A stretch of DNA of 64,000 nucleotides from Wuchereria bancrofti (GCA_005281725.1 SSBO01000012.1:20225060-20289059); one strand, 5' to 3'. Shown: positions 13,701 to 29,021, numbered from the stretch's first letter. Notes: generated by a model not told the origin, from the sequence alone. Program-made: numbers and translations.

Positions 13701-16700
13701 CTTAGTAAATTGCAAAATTGCAACAAGGAGTAAATTTTTTTCTTCACATTTTAATCACTTTATTTGCACTTCCTCAGCACGTGACCTCATCAGCGAGATA
13801 AGCACTGAATGCAGTAAAGTGTACTTTTTCAGAAATTCATTTTAAAATTAGGATTACTTATCTCTTAAACCAATAATTTCTGATTTATTTGAGTAAAAAT
13901 ACAGGTTAAAAGTTTTAACCATGGCAGTAAGTGAAGTGGGCAGTTTAGAGGAATATTTATTGTAATTACTATAGAATGCCAATATTTAACTACGGTTGCA
14001 ATTGCAGAAATACGTTTAATATATTCGTCATTTAAAAAAAGTGTTATATATTTGGCAAGAAATGTATTCTCGGAAAGTGTGATGTATGCAATTTTCTGGA
14101 TATTACATCACTTGCCGCCTTCTTGTCCCACTTGCTGCTGATCACATTACAAATATTTTTTTGATAATTAATTGTGTGATATTTGCCTCCCGGATTTCTA
14201 AACTATGTGAACATTGCGAAGCAGTCAAGTATTAGATAATTAATTGTGAAAGGAATGTCTGTGATGTAATCGGGAATGAGGAGGACATAGTAGAGGAAAC
14301 CAGTGTAAATTTGAGTTATAATTTTGGAGTCATACACAAAAATATTTCTGCTAACAAGATTAGTTGTTCAAAAGCAGGATTTTTTTTTCTTCGTTTAAGA
14401 GAAAAAATGATTAGAAATTCAAATTGAAATGAAATATTAGATCCTGGATATTTGCAATCTGCAGTCTTGTGTGACCAATTTATGAATTTGGTTTTGTTGA
14501 CAAGTAAAGAGAGTTGGTATCATTCAAGCTAAAATAAGAACTTCCACCAAAAGAAATGGAAGAGAGTAGTAGAAGAAATTAAATACAAATTAAAGAATAT
14601 AATTTGTGAATGAAAATTTTGTAAATTCAATTTTTGGTTGTAATAGTGTAAAAAATTGACAAGAAGAGACGAAAAGGAAGACGAGTTGTTGATATTGCTA
14701 CTTAGCTGTAATATCTGCTGAACGAAAATCAGAATCCTGAATCTGGCAGTGACGTTAATCCTGGACCATGAACTATAATGATTACTAAGAAAAGCTTTAA
14801 TTTCTGGAGTTTTTTTTTTTTCTACCAGGTAGCGGTAATAAAAAAAATGCTTTGGTTTACTTTGGTTACAAATATTCTGTTTACTATATGCATTTTCTTA
14901 ACAAAAATTATTAAAAAGGATTAGCAATTTAAAGAAAAAAGAATTTCTTGGAAGCATTTCAAAAATTATTGTTAATCATTTTTTCATTCCTTGTCATTTT
15001 TCCTTTTTAATTTCCTTGCCTTTTTCTCCTTCTTCCTAACAATTAATAGTATGTTAGGAATAACTGAGCGTAAATTTTTTTTTTTCTTCATATTTCTACT
15101 CATTAAAATAAGGTTGACAGTCACGAAAATGATTAATGTAATCAAAAAAGTATCGTTATTTTTGCATTTTCGATACATCATTGGGAGACTAGGAGGGGAC
15201 AAGATAATGGATCTATGTCTTGAAAAAGCCACATATCATTAAAAATAACAATTTTCAACAAATTGCATCGAACCTGTTCTATGAAAATTGTTGATATTTC
15301 GATATCATGTCCCTCATATCACTGGAACATCATTGAATCTCCTTTTTAACTCCTACTATTAAAATCTTGAATAGAAAAGAGAGATGATTTAAAAATGAGA
15401 AAGAAAATCAATAGGAGTCTTGATGTGTTGGTACTTGGATTTATCACTAGGCACTAGATTTTCCAAATATTTCTATTAGAAAGAGCAATTTTAAACATAT
15501 AAAATTTTTGACATCAAAATTTGCTGTTGTGGAATTGAAATTCATATATTTTAGCTCAGTATTTCCTTTCCTCTGTCACCGATGCTATCTAGAGTGAAAG
15601 ATTAAAACTCATGAATTGTAGAATTTGAACATTGAACTTGGACGTAAAAATATTTTGCTTTCATAATAATTTTCATTGCTTTTAAATTAGTTCAGGCAAA
15701 TATTTTAATTTGATGCCTCAAGTTAAATGTTTTAAATATTACAATTGTGGCAGTTTTAAACTGAGAAACACTTGCAGTGTCACTTTTTCTTTATTGTTTC
15801 ATGCTACCAAATTTGTTGAGCTATACTAGGCTTCTTTCATTAAAAATAAATTTAGTGTATTTGAATTAGAGACATGGTTCGTTGAAATTTTAAATTTTTT
15901 GTTGTAGCTTAGTTCGTTAAATTTCTAAATCAAAAATTCCAGTCCATTTCGGCGCTTGAGTAGAGGATAGTGAACAAATAACTGTCCTTCACCCATTTCA
16001 CTTATTAATTGAATTTATTAATATATTTATTTGCAGTGACGCACCGGTGGGAGTAAGGAACGCTTGGGTGATACCTCATCCGGTGCTTCTGAATAACACC
16101 GTACCATCAATGTTCATGTCCTGCAATACTATTCCGACGTCTTCCACCTCGCCAACTCCTATGTTTTTTGATCACGGTAAGTTCATTTGCATTACTGTTG
16201 ATTTTGAAAAAAAATCAAAGTTTATGGCTAATTAACCATTACATTGTGCCATGATTCAGTCTTCAAGAAAGATATAAAAATTTCAATAAAAAATGTTCGA
16301 AGGCACTACCAGTCTTAAAAGAACAGCTGAAGTTTTGCAATTTTTTTTTCTAAATGAATCTTTAACTTTTTTTAATTCTGTTGCTTCCGATGCAAATTTT
16401 GCACAGATTTTCAGCTCACAATAAAATCATTTACTAAAAGATATTTCTGTTTCATGGGATTATTTAAGTAAATCAGTAAATGACTCGCTAGAAAACTGAA
16501 AGTTTGTTTTGACTATTCTGCGATGTGGCGTGACTTATTTCTTTGAAAATATTTATATGTTATTTTTGGATAATGTTATCTTGTCAAATACCTCGTGTTT
16601 CTTTTCTTTTATTAATGCACTTTGTCATTAGCAATAAAACTTGTTGAAGATGAGATGAACCTAAAAGAGTTTGTTGTCTTTAGGAGTAATAAAAGTATAA

Positions 16701-19700
16701 GTCGTATATGTAGATTAATGTTTTAATAACTACTTACAGGACTTACTCGTTTAATTTGTAAATTAATGAAGTGATACGATAGGTGAAAAAAAAAGTTTTT
16801 GTGAGCAATTACGAGTTAAAAATGATATCCCAAAATAAAATTTTTTGTCTGACGTTCTTTCCTGTTCTTCTTCCCCTACTGACGTAAGTTTTCCGTGGTT
16901 ATTTCTTTCTATGAATATTTGAAGAATGTGAAATAGCCATCCTTCTCCATCCTGTTTTAACCTTAATTAGATGGCATTTTTTCTTGTTTCGCTGATTTCA
17001 CGATCATGTCGGGAATCTTTAAGGTTATTTTTCTGCTCTCTCCATTTGATTTCTCGGCACTGCATCCCGATCGAAGAAGACACGTTTTAATGGACTGAAC
17101 TGTTGTCGTCATGGCTAATTAACAATAATAATAACTACCAACTGCATCTAACTGTAGTTCGTAATATGAAAAAGACACTAATCTATTCGGAGAATAACCT
17201 TTTATTGTGTCTGACATTGGTTAAAAAGTCTTACTTAGTTCGACTTCTTATGCAATACCTCTCGAGAAAACAACGCCCATTTCTTTATCAACGTTTATTT
17301 CTTACTTTTCTCATCCACCCTGCACTTTTCATTATATTATAATGCTTCTCCATTGGTTTGATGTTAACATTTGCATAATTTTCTCTTCGTGATGAAAGAA
17401 TGTCGATCTGTAAATGTTTCTTCTCCGGAGCAGATTGCATTAAGAAAGCAATGGTCCTAGTTTACTGTGTCTGAAGAATCGAATTTCTAATGTTAATGTT
17501 ATTGTAATTAAATTTTTATCAGAAAGTGATGATCAGATATAGGCTTTTTCTTGCAGTGTTATTAGGATGCTAAGCACGTTAACACAACTGTCTTAGGCTT
17601 TCTGTCTTGCATTCTCTAGTAGGATGTGTCATCTTCACTACGTCTAATTTATTGTTCTTGAGATCAATCGAAAAGTGATATTCTTTCGTCCATCACTGAA
17701 AATGACATCATCGTATTTTGCTGACCTTCGAGATCGTCACTGCGTTATTAGCTTCATTTATTATTTGAAAGCTAGATACTTAATCCAGGACGCATCATAG
17801 CCAATTTTTGTTCTTTTGATTTTATTTCGCATTATTATATGGTCATTAGCTACATAAAATTTTGCACAGATATAGATATTTTCTTGATTTGGAAAAAAAA
17901 GCGGATAAGTCTGTTTAATTAATCGCATTTTTCCATTATATTCGATGATTGATAAGTAGCATTGGTATTACATCTATTAATCATACACTATTGTATGATA
18001 CAGTAGAAGAATAGGAAATTGGCATTATTGGTTCATTCCAAAAAAAAAAACCATAACATTGTTTTGTAGAATTTTCTATATGAAAAAGAGAAAAAATCAT
18101 ATACATTTCAAATTCAGCATCGATGTATTCACTATTAAAATTTGTACCCTTTTTGCTGAAAAGCGTAAAATCGTATAGGAGAAGTGATATGTAGAAGAGG
18201 CAGTTATCGGTGTATATCATCATTTCTTAAGTCCTGGTTTCATCACTTCTTCCACCTACCATGTACCATTCTTTTGATTGAAAAAAAAAAAAAAGAAAAA
18301 ACGTTTGAATGTTATACCAGCTGGGGAACTGACGGTTTGCTACGCGCTAATCGCACTAACATTTAATCATCTCTTTATATATCATTTTCTTGATATTTAA
18401 AATGCTGCTTCATTCAGTTGCACTGCTCATAAACTTTATTTTTTTTTGATGAAATTCAGGTTTGTATAAAATTTGGGTTGAAATTTTTTTTAATATTGGC
18501 GGCCATTGAAATTTCAAATTTCTTTTATCGTAATAAAAAAGCAAGAATTGTTTGAAGTAAGGATTTAATGAGAACATACCGTTTTGACGTTACTTCTGTC
18601 GGAAAAAACACTATATAGGTGTAGAAAAATTAATAAAAACAATCAAATTCCAAGGTTCCAATTCTTATCTTTTGCCAAGAAATATATATGATAATTTTGC
18701 ATCATATTTCAAATGCAGCTACTTCTGTTTTGTTTGTGCGGTTGTTTTGCAATCTCTACAAATGCACTGGAAAGTAGATTGTAAGCAATGATTTTTTTTT
18801 TTTGAATAGTTAAAATAACCTAATTACCTTTTTTTTTTTCACTGTAAGGAATATTAAGATAATTTATTGGGCCTTCTCTTATTTTTAAAGTTAAGTCAAA
18901 AATTCGGCATTAATATTAAAAAAAAAAGCTATTATTTTAATTGGGAAGGTAGAATAGCAAAATATTCATTAATATTATATCTATCTACCGAGGTTAAGTA
19001 GTAATGAAATATATATATCATAGACATCTGACTTGCTAATCATGGTAACCTTTATTACATTTTAAATCCATTTCAAAGTATCTGTTGAGATATATAAATA
19101 TAGATTCGGAAATGTTATATTGTTCCATTTCAGAAGGATCACGTTTAAATTTAGTATTACTTAAAAGTTCAAATTTCAGTTTTAAAATCTTCGAAAATGG
19201 ATATCCAAAACGTGTTTCACATTTCAGTACGAGGCAACATCAATGTGACACAACGTGCGCCAACCTCCATTGGTAGTAATGACCTTTTTGTACATGTGCA
19301 AACCGGCGAGACCCTCTCGATCGTTATAGGAAACGACGTTCAACATATCTCAGGTTTGCTTCACTCAATTTTTATGTGTTTTTTATGTGTTTTTTTATTG
19401 CCAAAAATCAGTTCAAAATATAAATTTTTACTTTTAAGATCGACATAACTTAAAGTGAAATGTTTTAAGGCCCAGCAACGGTGCGTATGGTAAATCAGGC
19501 AGGTATGTCACCATCTGCTCTTCCACTGCATGTTCCACCCGGACATATGGTTCAGCAAATGGTTGATGAACAGGTAATTTTTTAGCTATGTTAGAGCATA
19601 GTTTAAATCATTCCTAAGGTTTTTCTAGACTGAAAACTAATCTGCGCGTTCTCAAATATTTTTAAGATCAAAATTCTAGTTTGCATTACATTGTCTTTTT

Positions 19701-22700
19701 GTGAAATGCTGGTAAGAAGTTTTAAAGGTTTTTATTGCTCTCTTCTTCATTCGAAGACTAGAAATGCCGAGCTGGGTTAATATTAGGAGGCGATCGATGA
19801 GCCCACGAATTTTTTATTTGCTGTATAATATCGTTTAGTGTTGCGGCCTGAGGCTAAGGCATGACAAGCCTAATTAGCCTATAGACGCGGTAGAATAATC
19901 GGTAATTTACATTTCTACAATCATGTTAGCGGAATGGCTTGGATAGTCATATCTTAATCATAAATCACATTATTTAAGCTTTATCGATAATTTCTTGTGC
20001 CGTAACTGATGGAAAATTATAGGGCGTCTTGCGTCATTTGATTTTATCACCAGAAGCTACTCCTGGATCGCGCTTGATACCGGTTTGCTTCATTTTTTCT
20101 TAAAATTTGTGTCTACGCTTGCCACTACGGCTTGCCAATTTTAAATTTGAGGATGGAACAAACTTGCTCTTTTGATGAATTTCATTGCCCAAATAAAAAT
20201 TCCAATAATTTTGGAGGAATTTTTATGTGAAGGGATAATAAATTATGAATTTTTCTCGATCAAGAAATTAGATGATGCTGCAGTTAATGGTAGCTTTTAT
20301 GTCAGGCAAATATATAGTTCGGAGGATGGCTGAGATAAAACTGCTCAGTCATATCTTCTAATTCCCAGTATTTTAAATTCATTAATTGCCATCGGATAAT
20401 TTATTGAAAACAGCATTTCTTTAAGATATATTGAATGGTATACTTTGGCTCTGTCAGAGACAAGGAATTACTGGACAGGACGTGAAAGTGTTGTGTTTAT
20501 GAATTAGCCTTGTTTTTTTTAGCCTGTTTTGGTCTATAGAGACGAAATCATTACAAAGTTGAATATATTTATATGAGTATATGAATAAATACATGAAATA
20601 TTTTGACTTCTACACACTTCAAAACAGATAAGATGTAAAATTTCATTTCTTATCACTTTTCACCCGACTTTTAATTCAGTGTTTCGAGCTGTTTTTGATA
20701 AACGATCATTCATTTTGAAAAGAACCATTTATGTGGATGGGTGGTTTGCTTAAAAAGTGCTAACTTTAAGTTGAAAATTTTCAATTTTAACAGAAATAAT
20801 TTAGAAAAATTTTTATCTTCTGCAATTTTTTTGGAAATTGCAAAGGAATAAAAAAGCAGGGAATATACATAGCTTGATATAGTCCTCATCGACAAATTTT
20901 CTTTTTGTCCTTTTTCAGAACACTCCCTGTTCGAATGAAAATGACAATGCTCTTTCTTCTCTATTATTTGTTTCTAAAATCTTTAAAAGTTTACTTTCAA
21001 TCTTTTTATCAGCAAAAATAAAGTAGGGCAAGAAGACACACGAATAATCATCACAGTTAGATGAAAATAGTTACTTATAGTGTAATAATTTTAGCATAGT
21101 TTTATGATTTTCAGACCGTTCCGCCACCAGCGACAATCACCGCAAATACACCACTTCATAATTCGAATGCACCATTGAAACCGTTTGCGCATAATTCACC
21201 GTCACCACCTATCGTGCCTCCATATCCACCTCCAGCTGTGCCCTATCCTCTTCATAACAGTGCTGATTTTAGTGAAGGTAAGTATGCTTTTCTAGAAATT
21301 TCCATTGTTTCATTTTTTGCACTTCATTTCTATTATAGGCATCTCATTCTTTTATTTGATGTTGTATGCAGAAATCCAAATTTAAGCCAAAAAAAAGTAA
21401 AAAGTATAAATTTTGCTTAAATTCTTGCTATTTTTCAGATAATATTCGAAAGACTTGGATACCACATGGAAAGAAGTTCGACGGACCACATGTAGTACAA
21501 GTACCAACCAATAATGCTGACGATCATGTAAGTATATATCTTAGAAGTCCATTAGAGGTAGTAGGTAACAATGCATACCGATCATTAAACCAAAAATGCA
21601 CATTAGTTATTGTATGCCTTTTCTTATTTACTGTTGATGTGTTGCAGACGGAAGTTATCTTTTTACACAATTGCTTTTCATAAAATTTTTTTCAAGAATG
21701 TTCGTGAACTACTGTTTGGTAATGTTTGTGTGATACTCTAAGAAAAGTTTCAAAAATTATGAATTTGTTTTAACTTATTCTGGCTCTTCCCAACTATTTA
21801 CAGTACGGGAGTGCTAGAGAGCAATTAATTATGATAGATTTACCAGTAGATTTTGCACTTCTTGACGAATGATTGTTTTGAATGAAATTTTGTGATAAAG
21901 TAGTTTTCGTTTGTAAGCAGGATTAGATGTTTTACTTGTTTGTGGACAGTAAGTAATGGTTATCCAGATAATTCAAAGGCTATATTATTGTATTCTCAAG
22001 ATCTGGGATGAACTGAAAACGATGACTAACATGTCTGCTAAAATGATGGTACTTAGCACGAAATAACAAGTGAATAAGTGATCTAAGTTTTTCTACGATA
22101 GAAATAATAAAATCTCAAAATAATGCAGTTGAATTAGTTTAGTATACAGATTGTAATTGAATTCAATATTCAGGAACAAAGTCAGTCAGGAGCTTCAGCA
22201 AATGAAGAGGAAGAATGGGAGCGGCTTACCGAAATGCTTTCACGAATGCAGTCACCTCAGGTAGAAGAATTGAAACGTGTCAATTTATTTGTATTATCTT
22301 TGATTCTTCATCATTCGATCGACTTGATAAGTTCTAAAACTTCCAAGTTCCAAATTTTGCTCAAATTTCAGATTCTTCGAGTAGCAGCAAAAGAAGCTGA
22401 TATTGCATGGCAAGAATTAGATACATCCGAAGCATCTGCTCCTGGTGGACCATTTCCGCAGATTGACGCATCCGAATTTACTTATGATATTGTCCTTTTC
22501 GAAAGTGTTGGACGTATTGTTAGCATTTATAGGTTAGTTTTATGCCACTATTTTCATATAAATGAATAAAATCCTCATTCTTTATTAATTAATAGTATTG
22601 AAAATACTAAAAATGATGAAAATATTCACTTTTTTCCAAGATAAACTTCCTTGTTCATGTTGACTCTTTTTTCTGTTTTCCTTCAAAAATTATTTGAATT

Positions 22701-25700
22701 TATTTAAAGTTATTTATTTTTCTTAAAAGTTATTTTTAAAGAATTATGTGAAAGTTTGGAAATGATAATGATCCGGAAATTTCACTCGTCAACCTTTATG
22801 TTTTGGCTATAATTGTTTTATAATTTTTTGCAAGAACTAACTTGTAGATGTGAGCCTGATTCGGGTAATCGAGTACGCCTATGTCGCCTTCGACCAAATA
22901 CCGAATATTATGTGCAACTGAGGGCTTCGCTGGAGGAACGTGGTTTGCAGGGTAATCCATCAACTGCTGTAAAATTCCGAACACTTACAACGGTACCAGA
23001 ATCTCCGCACCCTCCTCGTCTGGTTTCACGCACGCATAATTCAGTTATTGTTTCGTGGCGTTCTGCTATTGATAACGGTTCACCGATTACATGCTATCGT
23101 TTGGAATTGACATCTGTAAGTATACTGATGCAATGGACTACGTAGTAGTAGTATTTGTAGAATAATAAGAAAATAATTAAGTAATAATAAGCTTTTAATA
23201 AATATTAACAAAAATGAATTGGTTATTTTGATGACTTATATAGGTAAGTTTTGTGCTCGTATCTTAATAACTGTCTTAAAGGATAAGGATTATCCTCGTA
23301 GTGTGTTGCATTTTGACATTCGTACAATCCGAACCATTTTCCAAACAAATTTCTCAATTTTTGGCACACTAAATAATTCTATTTTATTCCCTTCCAATGC
23401 TGATCGTAATGCGCTTATAGGTAGCTAAATTATGTTTTTTCCGAGGTTTTTCAATTTTTTTTCTTTTGTAATGTTTAATTTGTTCAGAGCAGTAGTCATT
23501 CATGGCATATTGCTTTCGAGCAATGAGAATACAGTTTATAATTTGGTTTTCTGTAAAACAATGCTTAATGAGTATATCGTTCATTTCTTCTTAGAGTGGA
23601 CAACGAGAGGAGGAGAACTACGAAACAGTGTATGAAGGCTTGGCAGAACAGTTCAAAATTAAAGGTCTGACACCGTCAACACGATATCGAGTCCGTCTAA
23701 TCGCTACGAATAGTGATGGAGATTCTCAACCATCAGCTGCAATTATCGTTTGTACGTCAGCACTTTTCCATCCACCGAAGCAACCACATTGTCCTCAGCT
23801 TGTTTCTTTATCAGCTAAATGTATCAAACTTTCTTGGAATACTCAACCACAACATTATTACACGGTTTGTCTTTAATTTTTTTAGCTAGCTCTCAGGTTG
23901 AATTTCTTCAAACTTAGATGAATTGAAAGTAATTCGACTGTTTGATTGTTTGTTATTTATTTAATATTGTATTCCTTTTTAAATGAAATCATTAACCTTA
24001 AAATGTGATCCTTCCGAAACATATTTCATATGGTAAATCTGTCAGCTGTTATTTCAAGGGGTCAAAATAAAGGAAACCATAAATAACCATGTGAAAATCA
24101 CAAGAGATAGACCAAATGATGAGGCTATCATTGTAACATGTTTTTACTAATTTCTGTAAAGTTCTATTTTAGTTGGAAATGTGTGATACTCGAACAAATG
24201 AGTACTCGGTTGTTTGCGAACGTTCTCAGCTATCTTCATTTAGTGTCAATGACGTTATAAAGTATGTTGGTTTGTCATAATTTTATAGGATATGTTAGGT
24301 TTATAATAATTTTGTAAGGGATGTTGGTTTGTCATAATTTCAAATCTCAAAAATATTTTTTGCATTATTCTGTAATCTTTTAATAATCATTTATAATTAG
24401 CTTTTCATACATAGTTTTTTTTTTCTTTTTAACAGTAACCATCAGTATCAATTCCGTTTGATCGCTCATAACGATGCGGGTGACAGCGAGCCATCTGAAG
24501 CACTTACTGTTCGTACTCCATCTTCGCCGTCCGGTTCGCCTCCCCCAACACCTTCACGACCACACGTCATTTCAAACAATGAAGCATGTCTTGAAATTGG
24601 TTGGAAAACAGGACGTTTAAATGAGAAAGATCTTGTCTTTGTGTTGGAAGGTAGCTCAGATGAGAAATCTTGGACTATGATATACAAAGGTAGTGCAATA
24701 AGTACACAAATTCATGATCCTGAAATGCGAGCCTTCCGAGTGGCTTCATTGAAAAAACAACTGCAGGTAATCAATTTAGCAACGCTTCTTAAAACGAAGC
24801 GAATATGAGATTACCTTTTTACAGAGTTTAATTTATTGCAATAATAAGTTAAAGAATAAAAACAGTGAACCGAAAATTTTATTTGCTGTCATTCATAATC
24901 GATGGGTTCTTGATCTTATGGTTTTGCTATCTGAAGAGTGGATGGAGTGACACGTTACGTGTTCGACGCGAAGAAAAACAACGTGTCGTAACGGTTCCGG
25001 GACAATGTGCAGCACCTACAATCACCGAAATCTCGAAAGGTTGCCTGCGTGTGCAGTGGAACCCACCGGACAGCGTGATGTCTTCGATAATTTATCAACT
25101 CCATCGTGTCAATTTGCAACCTTCCAGTATTATTTATCAAGGTATTTGTTTATAATGGGGGAGCAGTTTTGTCGCATTTCTGTAGGTTAAAGAAATCTTC
25201 AAGGAATTGTCTGAATATCACCATTCGTCTTCAAATTCAGAATTTTAAAATAAAAAGATCACGAATTAAATAAAAGCTAATAAAACAAAAACACAGCTAA
25301 ATATCAAAAGCTTTAGTATTGTAAAGTTATTCATCTTAGAAAGTCCACGCTACATACGAAATGTTTTAGGGCATAAACTGAAAAAAGCATTTTCATAAGC
25401 AACAGCAATTATGTAGGAATTACTATAACTTAATTTATGCAAATGAGTTCACGGTTAAATGGACTTTGCTAATATTTTATTTCGGAACTTCTCCGTCATT
25501 TTTGTTTTTAAATCTCTGCTAATATTTTATTTCGGAACTTCTCCGTCATTTTTGTTTTTAAATCTCTGTGATGACTGTGTAGAGTCAGTTATCATATGAC
25601 GTAAAAGACGAAGGTAATATGTTTGTTTACTGGCATTATAGTTCTTGTAATTTAATACACTGTAACAGTAACAATTCCTATAGGTGAAGCAACAATGTTT

Positions 25701-28700
25701 GACCTCTCAAACTGTGCTCCGGGTGAAGAGATGGAAGTGCAGGTGCGTGCCGTTTCTATTTCTTTCGATGGGACACGTTTGGAAGGCGAGTGGAGTCGAG
25801 TAGCTGTTGGAAGGACCGCCGCACAGCCACCATCACCGCCAATTGATGTTCATGTTGATGCCGATAATGTGCTTCATTGGTCACCGCCAAATAGTACCAA
25901 TGGAGCACCGATTCTGGAGTATATTATCGAAAGAATTCTTGTCCTCTCTTCATCCTCGTCAGTTTTAGGAATTTTATTTTATAGTGTAGATTAAATGACT
26001 TTATCGCACATAGTGTATCTTGCTAATTATAACCTCTCTTATTGCACAAAAATAGTCAATTTTTGGAAAGCACATATCTTTCCTTTTTTCTTTTATTTAT
26101 TTTGTATTTTGTAATTTAAGGAATACATTACAGTTACATTTGTCTTGCATAAATTGAATTTCTTGACTTCGTATTGTTTGCTTAAATGAATTTCAATGCA
26201 TTCTTTTTTTAATCATTTTTTTTCCAAATAGGATTTTGCTAAGATATCACTCCTAATATGGCACTAATTTAGCTATTATTTGTCGAAATTTTTAGATCAA
26301 AATCTAAAGGTGACAATGACCAGACGACTAGTGCAAATTGCGGTTGGACAGTGAAACGCGAAAACGCCGAAGTGCTGGGTATTAGTGTAGCTGATGGACA
26401 ACCTGGCTGTAAATATCAACTTAGTGTGTCGGCAGTGAATAGTGGCGGTACAAGTGTTCCCAGTGAGTGCATATATGTTTCTATTCCTCCCCGCTCACCT
26501 GCTGCACCATTGAATTTTCATGCACTTCCACAAGGTATGTTTTATCGATTTTAAAAAGTTTTTATATAAACTAAAAAAAAATTTTTTTTTTTTAGAATAC
26601 TGTTGTTACGTACAGTTAGAATAAAACTATGACAAAATATAGAGGAATGTGAAATGTTTTGTGTACTTACAAGATTGGTTAGCATATATTCGAAATGAAA
26701 AAATTAGCATGGTTGTTTATGCTTACGGTATAATAGATCAAAATAGTTTTAGGTTGTAGGCAGCTGCAAGCATCATGGCGTGCACCTTGCTGTAATGGAA
26801 GTGAAATTTTCGAATATAATATTTGTGTGCTTGATGATTCCTCTGGTAATGAGGTCCGAATGATACAGCAAGAAGCATCTGTATGCGAATGTGTCATCGA
26901 TTCACTTGAAGCTGGTCACACATATAGGTTAATTTCGATTTCTCATATTACTTTTCGCTTTTCTTTTCCCACACTTAGAATTCCTTAAGCTAAGTTCCAA
27001 GTTTGCTGGTATTTGTTTATGATAAAAATAGTTCGGGTTTTCCTATGGGAATATTGTTCCATTTATTTTATCATTTAGAAATTTGTTTGTCTCGTTTATG
27101 CGATATTATAACTGAGTTTAAAATGTTTTTTTTTTTTTCACTTTCTTTCTCAAATAGCGATTTTAGGTTGTCAGTCTATGGTGTAAATGCCATTGGAATA
27201 GGTGATCCATCGTGGACAACAGCTACAACACTGGCACCTCCCCCACAGCCTCCTAGTTTGCTCTGTTCCGAAGCAGGTCCGAATTATTTAAAGCTGAAAT
27301 GGAAACCAAATGGAAATTCATCGGCCCTAACCACTACGCAATATTATTATTATTTGGAGAAAGAGAATGATAACGGAAAATTTTCACCGGTTAATAAATT
27401 ACAATTAAAATTAAATTTTATAATGCAGTAGTTAAGAATTCTTTTAAGGCGAAAATAAAGTGTATATTATGTCTGCGATTTCATCACAGTTTTTCTCTAA
27501 TCATCTGTTTTTATAAATCTTCACAACTTTTAATTTAGAATTGTCTAGCTTTATCATTCTGTAGATTTATGAAGGCGATAATCGTTATGCAAAAGTGCGT
27601 AACTTGAATGAAAGCACAAAATATCGTTTCCGTATTCGTTGTTCGTCACGAGTGTCTGGTGCTGGTCCTTGGTCTTCACCATTCGAATTTTCAACCGAGC
27701 AACTGCCACCTCCAACAATACGATCTGCACCGACCGTAACGGAAGTTGCATCAGGCTCTTTCCAGGTTGCTCTAGCTTTTTAAGTAAAATTATCTATTCT
27801 CCGTTTTTGCCAGAGACATCTAAAAGAAAAAAAAAACTATGAAATGCATTTTAACTGATTCTATATGATTGTGATTGTACTGAGAAAAGATGAACGTAAC
27901 AATGGAAATAATTCAGGGAAGAATATAAATAATAATGCATAATGAAACCAATATAATAAAATAGTGAAGAATGAATTAAGGAATATTTTGAATTCATTAT
28001 TTGAAACTCAGTAAGTTTTTGAAGCATAGGAAATTTTTGTTCTTCGCAATTCCACATAAGTAATTCAGATAATATCATATCATATTAATTGGACTTTTAT
28101 TTGATAACATTCTTATTTTAAGGTAGAATGGTCACCGGTTCGTATATCATCATCGAATAATAGTAAAGAATCTTTGTTGTATCGCCTTCAGGTTGCATCT
28201 CGAAGTTCTGTCGAACGGTCGAACAATATCTGGAAAACAGTAATCTTTGTTTCAGATATTTAAGAAAGAGTACTAACATTTTCTGGTTTTGTTAGTGAAT
28301 AGAATTTCTAAAATAGAAAGTTCATTTGCATTGGTGCTATTAATCAATCATAACTTTTTTTAGAAAGTATACTTGAAAGTGCTATAGTAATGAGTGAGAA
28401 TAAATTTGCTAATGAGCAAGGATCGAGTTGTAAGATTTGTTTATATTGTTAAAATTATTTTTAAGAATGATTGTGAAAAATTTTCTTACAGGCATACGAA
28501 GGTTTGTCTACGTCATACTCACTTTCGACATCTGAGAGTGTTCAGCTTCGTGTTCAGTGTGTACGGATAAGGGATGGAATTGAAAGCGTTTCAGCACCAT
28601 CAGCTATACAATTTGCAACTCCATCACTTGCTGTAATACCTCGTAAAAAAACCCTTGAAGTGACTGAGCAAGAAATGCTTGCCATTCGAGCTCAAGATAT

Positions 28701-29021
28701 TAGCAACGTACAATGGATCCAGTATCATATTTTGTCCGATAAACATTACGCATTTGTCATCCTGGTTGGTTTTAATTTCTCATTTGAATCTCTCATGTTT
28801 AATATGAAGTTGCTGTTATTTCTGTAAAGGATTTAAAGAAGATGGCATTTTGTATATTAGTCGTAAAAATTGATTAACAAAATTTTTAAATATTAAAAGA
28901 TATATCTCTACTTGAATTTGAAAGCCACATTTTTCATACTTTCCATTTTTAGTTGCTTTTTGCCGGTATCGCATTTGGGGTAGCACTGATACTGGATGTA
29001 TTGTTATTTGAACAATCGTAA
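10699..29021 (+). CDS. FNDC3-family protein: nine FN3 domains and a C-terminal membrane anchor, 21 exons, 1336 aa
   Basis: Exons: 10699-11105, 16037-16176, 19228-19353, 19470-19573, 21115-21277, 21439-21527, 22174-22260, 22372-22532, 22848-23115, 23595-23864, 24173-24261, 24436-24766, 24937-25141, 25684-25957, 26296-26534, 26753-26927, 27167-27389, 27565-27765, 28123-28239, 28492-28764, 28953-29021. All junctions are GT-AG and in phase, totalling 4011 nt. Residues 1-136 are low-complexity, His/Pro/Ala/Thr-rich, with HHHHSHSPHHQQ near residue 21. Residues ~198-250 match the FNDC3 N-terminal signature (LFVHVQTGETLSI, HISGPATVRM, LHVPPGHM). Nine FN3 repeats follow (~371-1290), with motifs such as TEYYVQLRA, TRYRVRLIATNSDG and TYRLSVYGVNAIG. 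Residues ~1309-1332 form one hydrophobic segment ending LLFEQS. Vertebrate FNDC3A/B have nine FN3 domains, ~1200 residues and a C-terminal anchor, and act at the secretory pathway and in cell adhesion. The weakest junction is the acceptor at 24936 (TATCTGAAG). The start is the first in-frame ATG after an upstream stop; a noncoding 5' exon is possible. Confidence 0.93.
11106..16036 (+). other. FNDC3 intron 1 (4.9 kb)
   Basis: The largest intron of the gene. It contains a 28-bp tandem duplication (11343-11398) and a stretch of overlapping open frames (11839-12361) with no recognised homology. The rest is A/T-rich and featureless. Other FNDC3 introns range from about 70 bp to 3 kb. Confidence 0.8.
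11343..11398. repeat. 28-bp tandem duplication in FNDC3 intron 1
   Basis: Two adjacent near-identical copies beginning TCTAAGCTTCTAGTGG, differing by one inserted A. A recent local duplication. Confidence 0.85.
25468..25567. repeat. Exact 50-bp tandem duplication in FNDC3 intron 13
   Basis: Two head-to-tail identical 50-bp copies, each beginning GCTAATATTTTATTTCGG. Exact identity implies either a very recent duplication or an assembly artefact. It does not touch the flanking exons. Confidence 0.9.

Noticed and set aside
27161..27166. Upstream acceptor (CAAATAG at 27157) for FNDC3 exon 17, adding SDFR residues
   Set aside because: The acceptor at 27166 restores the FN3 spacing TYRLSVYGVN exactly; the earlier site would insert residues in the middle of a beta strand.
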